A stretch of 64,000 nt of DNA. Source: Cryptomeria japonica (lineage: Eukaryota; Streptophyta; Pinopsida; Cupressales; Cupressaceae). Location: positions 765,832,830 to 765,896,829 of the forward strand of contig NC_081408.1 of NCBI RefSeq assembly GCF_030272615.1, read 5' to 3'. A model generated the notes under the pieces. The model searched no databases and had not been told where the DNA came from. It was given only the letters and a program-made list of their open reading frames with translations. How positions within the stretch are numbered: the first letter of the stretch is position 1; each line of letters opens with the position of its first letter. The position numbers and the translations under genes were made by a program. This document shows, piece by piece, positions 62,232-64,000 of the stretch.

Positions 62232-64000
62232 ATGGAGTGAATATGAAGAAACAACAAGCCAACGAGTACCCTGAGGTCATGCAAGAGATACATAGCAGAT
62301 GTAGTGTGGGGTTTGGATTGATGCTATACAATTGATCAACATTGGTTGGACAATCTGGTGCAATCAGTTTAATTGCCCCGGTCAAGTCAAAGCGTGATAG
62401 TTGATGTCAATTGGTCACTTGGACAAGATAAAGTTTGAGTAAGTGAATCAAAGTGACCTGATGTGACTTAGACAATTAATGTAATTGCCTGATGAAGTCA
62501 AGGTATATGAAGCAAAATACTTGTTGAGACGTAGACAATTGATGTAATTGTCCGTTCGATTGTGTTTGATTGGTTGATCAATTGATAGTGTGTGCGTGTG
62601 ATGGATGGTTGTGTGGAATCATGGTAGCCCTGTTGAGACTAGGTCATTATGATAAATGCTTGATGTAGTCTAGGATTACCATGATCGATTACCTGTTGAG
62701 ACCCGAAGATACTTGATCAGAGTATCTGTTGATAGTCTAGGTGTGTGGGAGTCGATGTATCTGTGTAGATAGAGTAATTAGCTTAATTTTGTGGATGAGT
62801 GAGGATGGGAAGCGATGAAGGGATTAGGATGATGTTGATGATCAAGATAGGGAGGGTGAGGGGGGATTCGATGTTAGATAGAAGATATGGAGGACTAGGA
62901 CTGAGTCCTATGGAAGAAGATAAGTAAAATAGAGTATGGATTATTATGACTATGTATGCATGATATGCAGCTATTATGAATGTATGGATGGGTGGAATGC
63001 AACGAAATGCAATATATACAGATGAGATGAGATGATGATCCATAGTGCTCTATTTTCATCATTGACTTTTAAAATGTTGTAAGAAAATACAAGCAACTTG
63101 ACATAAAGATTCAAGATGACCAGAGTATTTCTTACATGGATTTGATATAGCAAGTTAATACAAGCAACTTGATATAATGGATCAAGTTGACCTGAGTATT
63201 GCTTGCGGAACAGACAAGGATTATCTCCTTTCATGAATGACTTGGATCGTCCTCCTTGATCTTAGGCTGATCATATCCTAAGACAAGTGCATACCGTAAT
63301 AAGAGATAAAACCTTTATCCAGTTTGGATGAGGTAGGAGGAATCAAAGAAAGAGCATTGTACCTGCAAACAAACAGTATATACATAAAGAATAAAGAATA
63401 TGGATCCTTGGTAATGGTTCATGCTCATATGGTCGAGGTATACACTGTAGTCAGCAAGCCGTAGTGATCTATGACTGTATTTTTGCCTATGATCACATAG
63501 CTTAGTGAACTTCCCACGTAGACACCATTAGTACATGCCCCAGAACTTCATCGGAAATAATGCGTCGAAGATACACAAACAATGCCGTAGGAACCTGATA
63601 TAAATTACTAGACCATAAATCAACCAAGTATTTGATAGCGTAAACAGAATTTTCTTGTCAAAGAAAATGTCATCTTGTCTTTGTTTTGGTAAGGAAGGAT
63701 GCATCCTTGTTGAAGATAGTTTTGAGTGTTGATGTTGATTGTGTGGTCGATTGATAAGTGGTCATTTTGTGGAGTATATCACAATGTTTGTTTGGTATCT
63801 GTGCGGATGAGTATGTACAATGTGTTGCCATGTTTTTGTTTGATTTTTGATGGTTTTTCGTTGTTTTTTGGATTTTGTATTGTTTTTGAATTTTTTGGTT
63901 TTTGAAGTGTTTTGAATGTTTTTGGTTTTTTGAAGTGTTTTGGATGTTTTTGGATTTTGAATTTGTTTTGAATGGTTTTGGATTTGGTGAGATAGTTTTA
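62232..64000 (-). mobile_element. TE-K: 3' region of a TE-D-family element
   Basis: Colinear with TE-D 16163 to about 18000 at roughly 95% by eye over the first part (for example AATGGAGTGAATATGAAG and CAAGCAACTTGACATAAAG), with small indels. It is non-coding. The 30-bp array of TE-D is represented only by diverged TTTTGAATGTTTTTGG words (from about 63870). The element would continue rightward into pol, outside the window. Confidence 0.9.

Overview
This window is plant nuclear DNA made almost entirely of LTR retrotransposons nested inside each other. I found no host gene, rRNA or complete tRNA gene. The lineages present (chromodomain Ty3/gypsy, Tat/Ogre-like Ty3/gypsy with a second RNase H, Sirevirus-like Ty1/copia) are typical of seed plants with very large genomes. 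A gymnosperm would fit, but that is inference.

Layout. TE-I (1-3221, minus) is a copia-like fragment with a coiled-coil/zinc-knuckle reading frame. TE-E (3222-4473 and 41555-46562, plus) is an old, decayed Tat/Ogre-like element. TE-A (4474-41554, minus, Ty1/copia) split TE-E. TE-B (5729-35462, plus, chromovirus, target duplication CCTAG) sits in the left LTR of TE-A. TE-C (10303-31555, minus, non-autonomous gag-only, target duplication GATAC) sits in the RT/RNase H region of TE-B. TE-D (14072-30266, minus, target duplication CAATG) sits in the leader of TE-C. TE-D is young: both LTRs are 1862 bp and I found no difference between them, and gag and pol are open. The order is therefore E > A > B > C > D. 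Removing each layer restores continuity of the layer beneath.

Right third. A Sirevirus-like LTR (TE-H, 46563-47556) interrupts the RNase H region of TE-E, and a 215-bp triplication straddles its LTR/internal junction. 48151-50863 holds short tandem repeats and unassigned sequence. 50864-52096 is a diverged LTR of the TE-D type (TE-J). It is interrupted by TE-F (52097-62231, minus), a Tat/Ogre-like element that has lost RT, RNase H and the integrase core but keeps Gag and protease fused in frame to the integrase C-terminal tail. TE-F also carries a plant-mobile-domain exon on the opposite strand. TE-F ends exactly at its primer-binding site and abuts TE-K (62232-64000), a piece of the 3' region of a TE-D-family element.

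How the parts work together. TE-D encodes Gag, protease, RT, a degenerate RNase H, a second intact RNase H and integrase. TE-C and TE-F lack polymerase but share the TE-D type of polypurine tract with an adjoining stem-loop, so TE-D-like elements could have moved them in trans. The least expected signals are non-coding or small: a tandem set of bulged hairpins with changing stems after pol in TE-D and TE-F; a hairpin abutting the polypurine tract in TE-C, TE-D and TE-F; two arrays of a 9-nt word at about 20-nt period in the TE-F leader; a conserved ORF upstream of gag in TE-D and TE-E; and a 37-nt match to the 3' half of tRNA-Lys at the primer site of TE-C.
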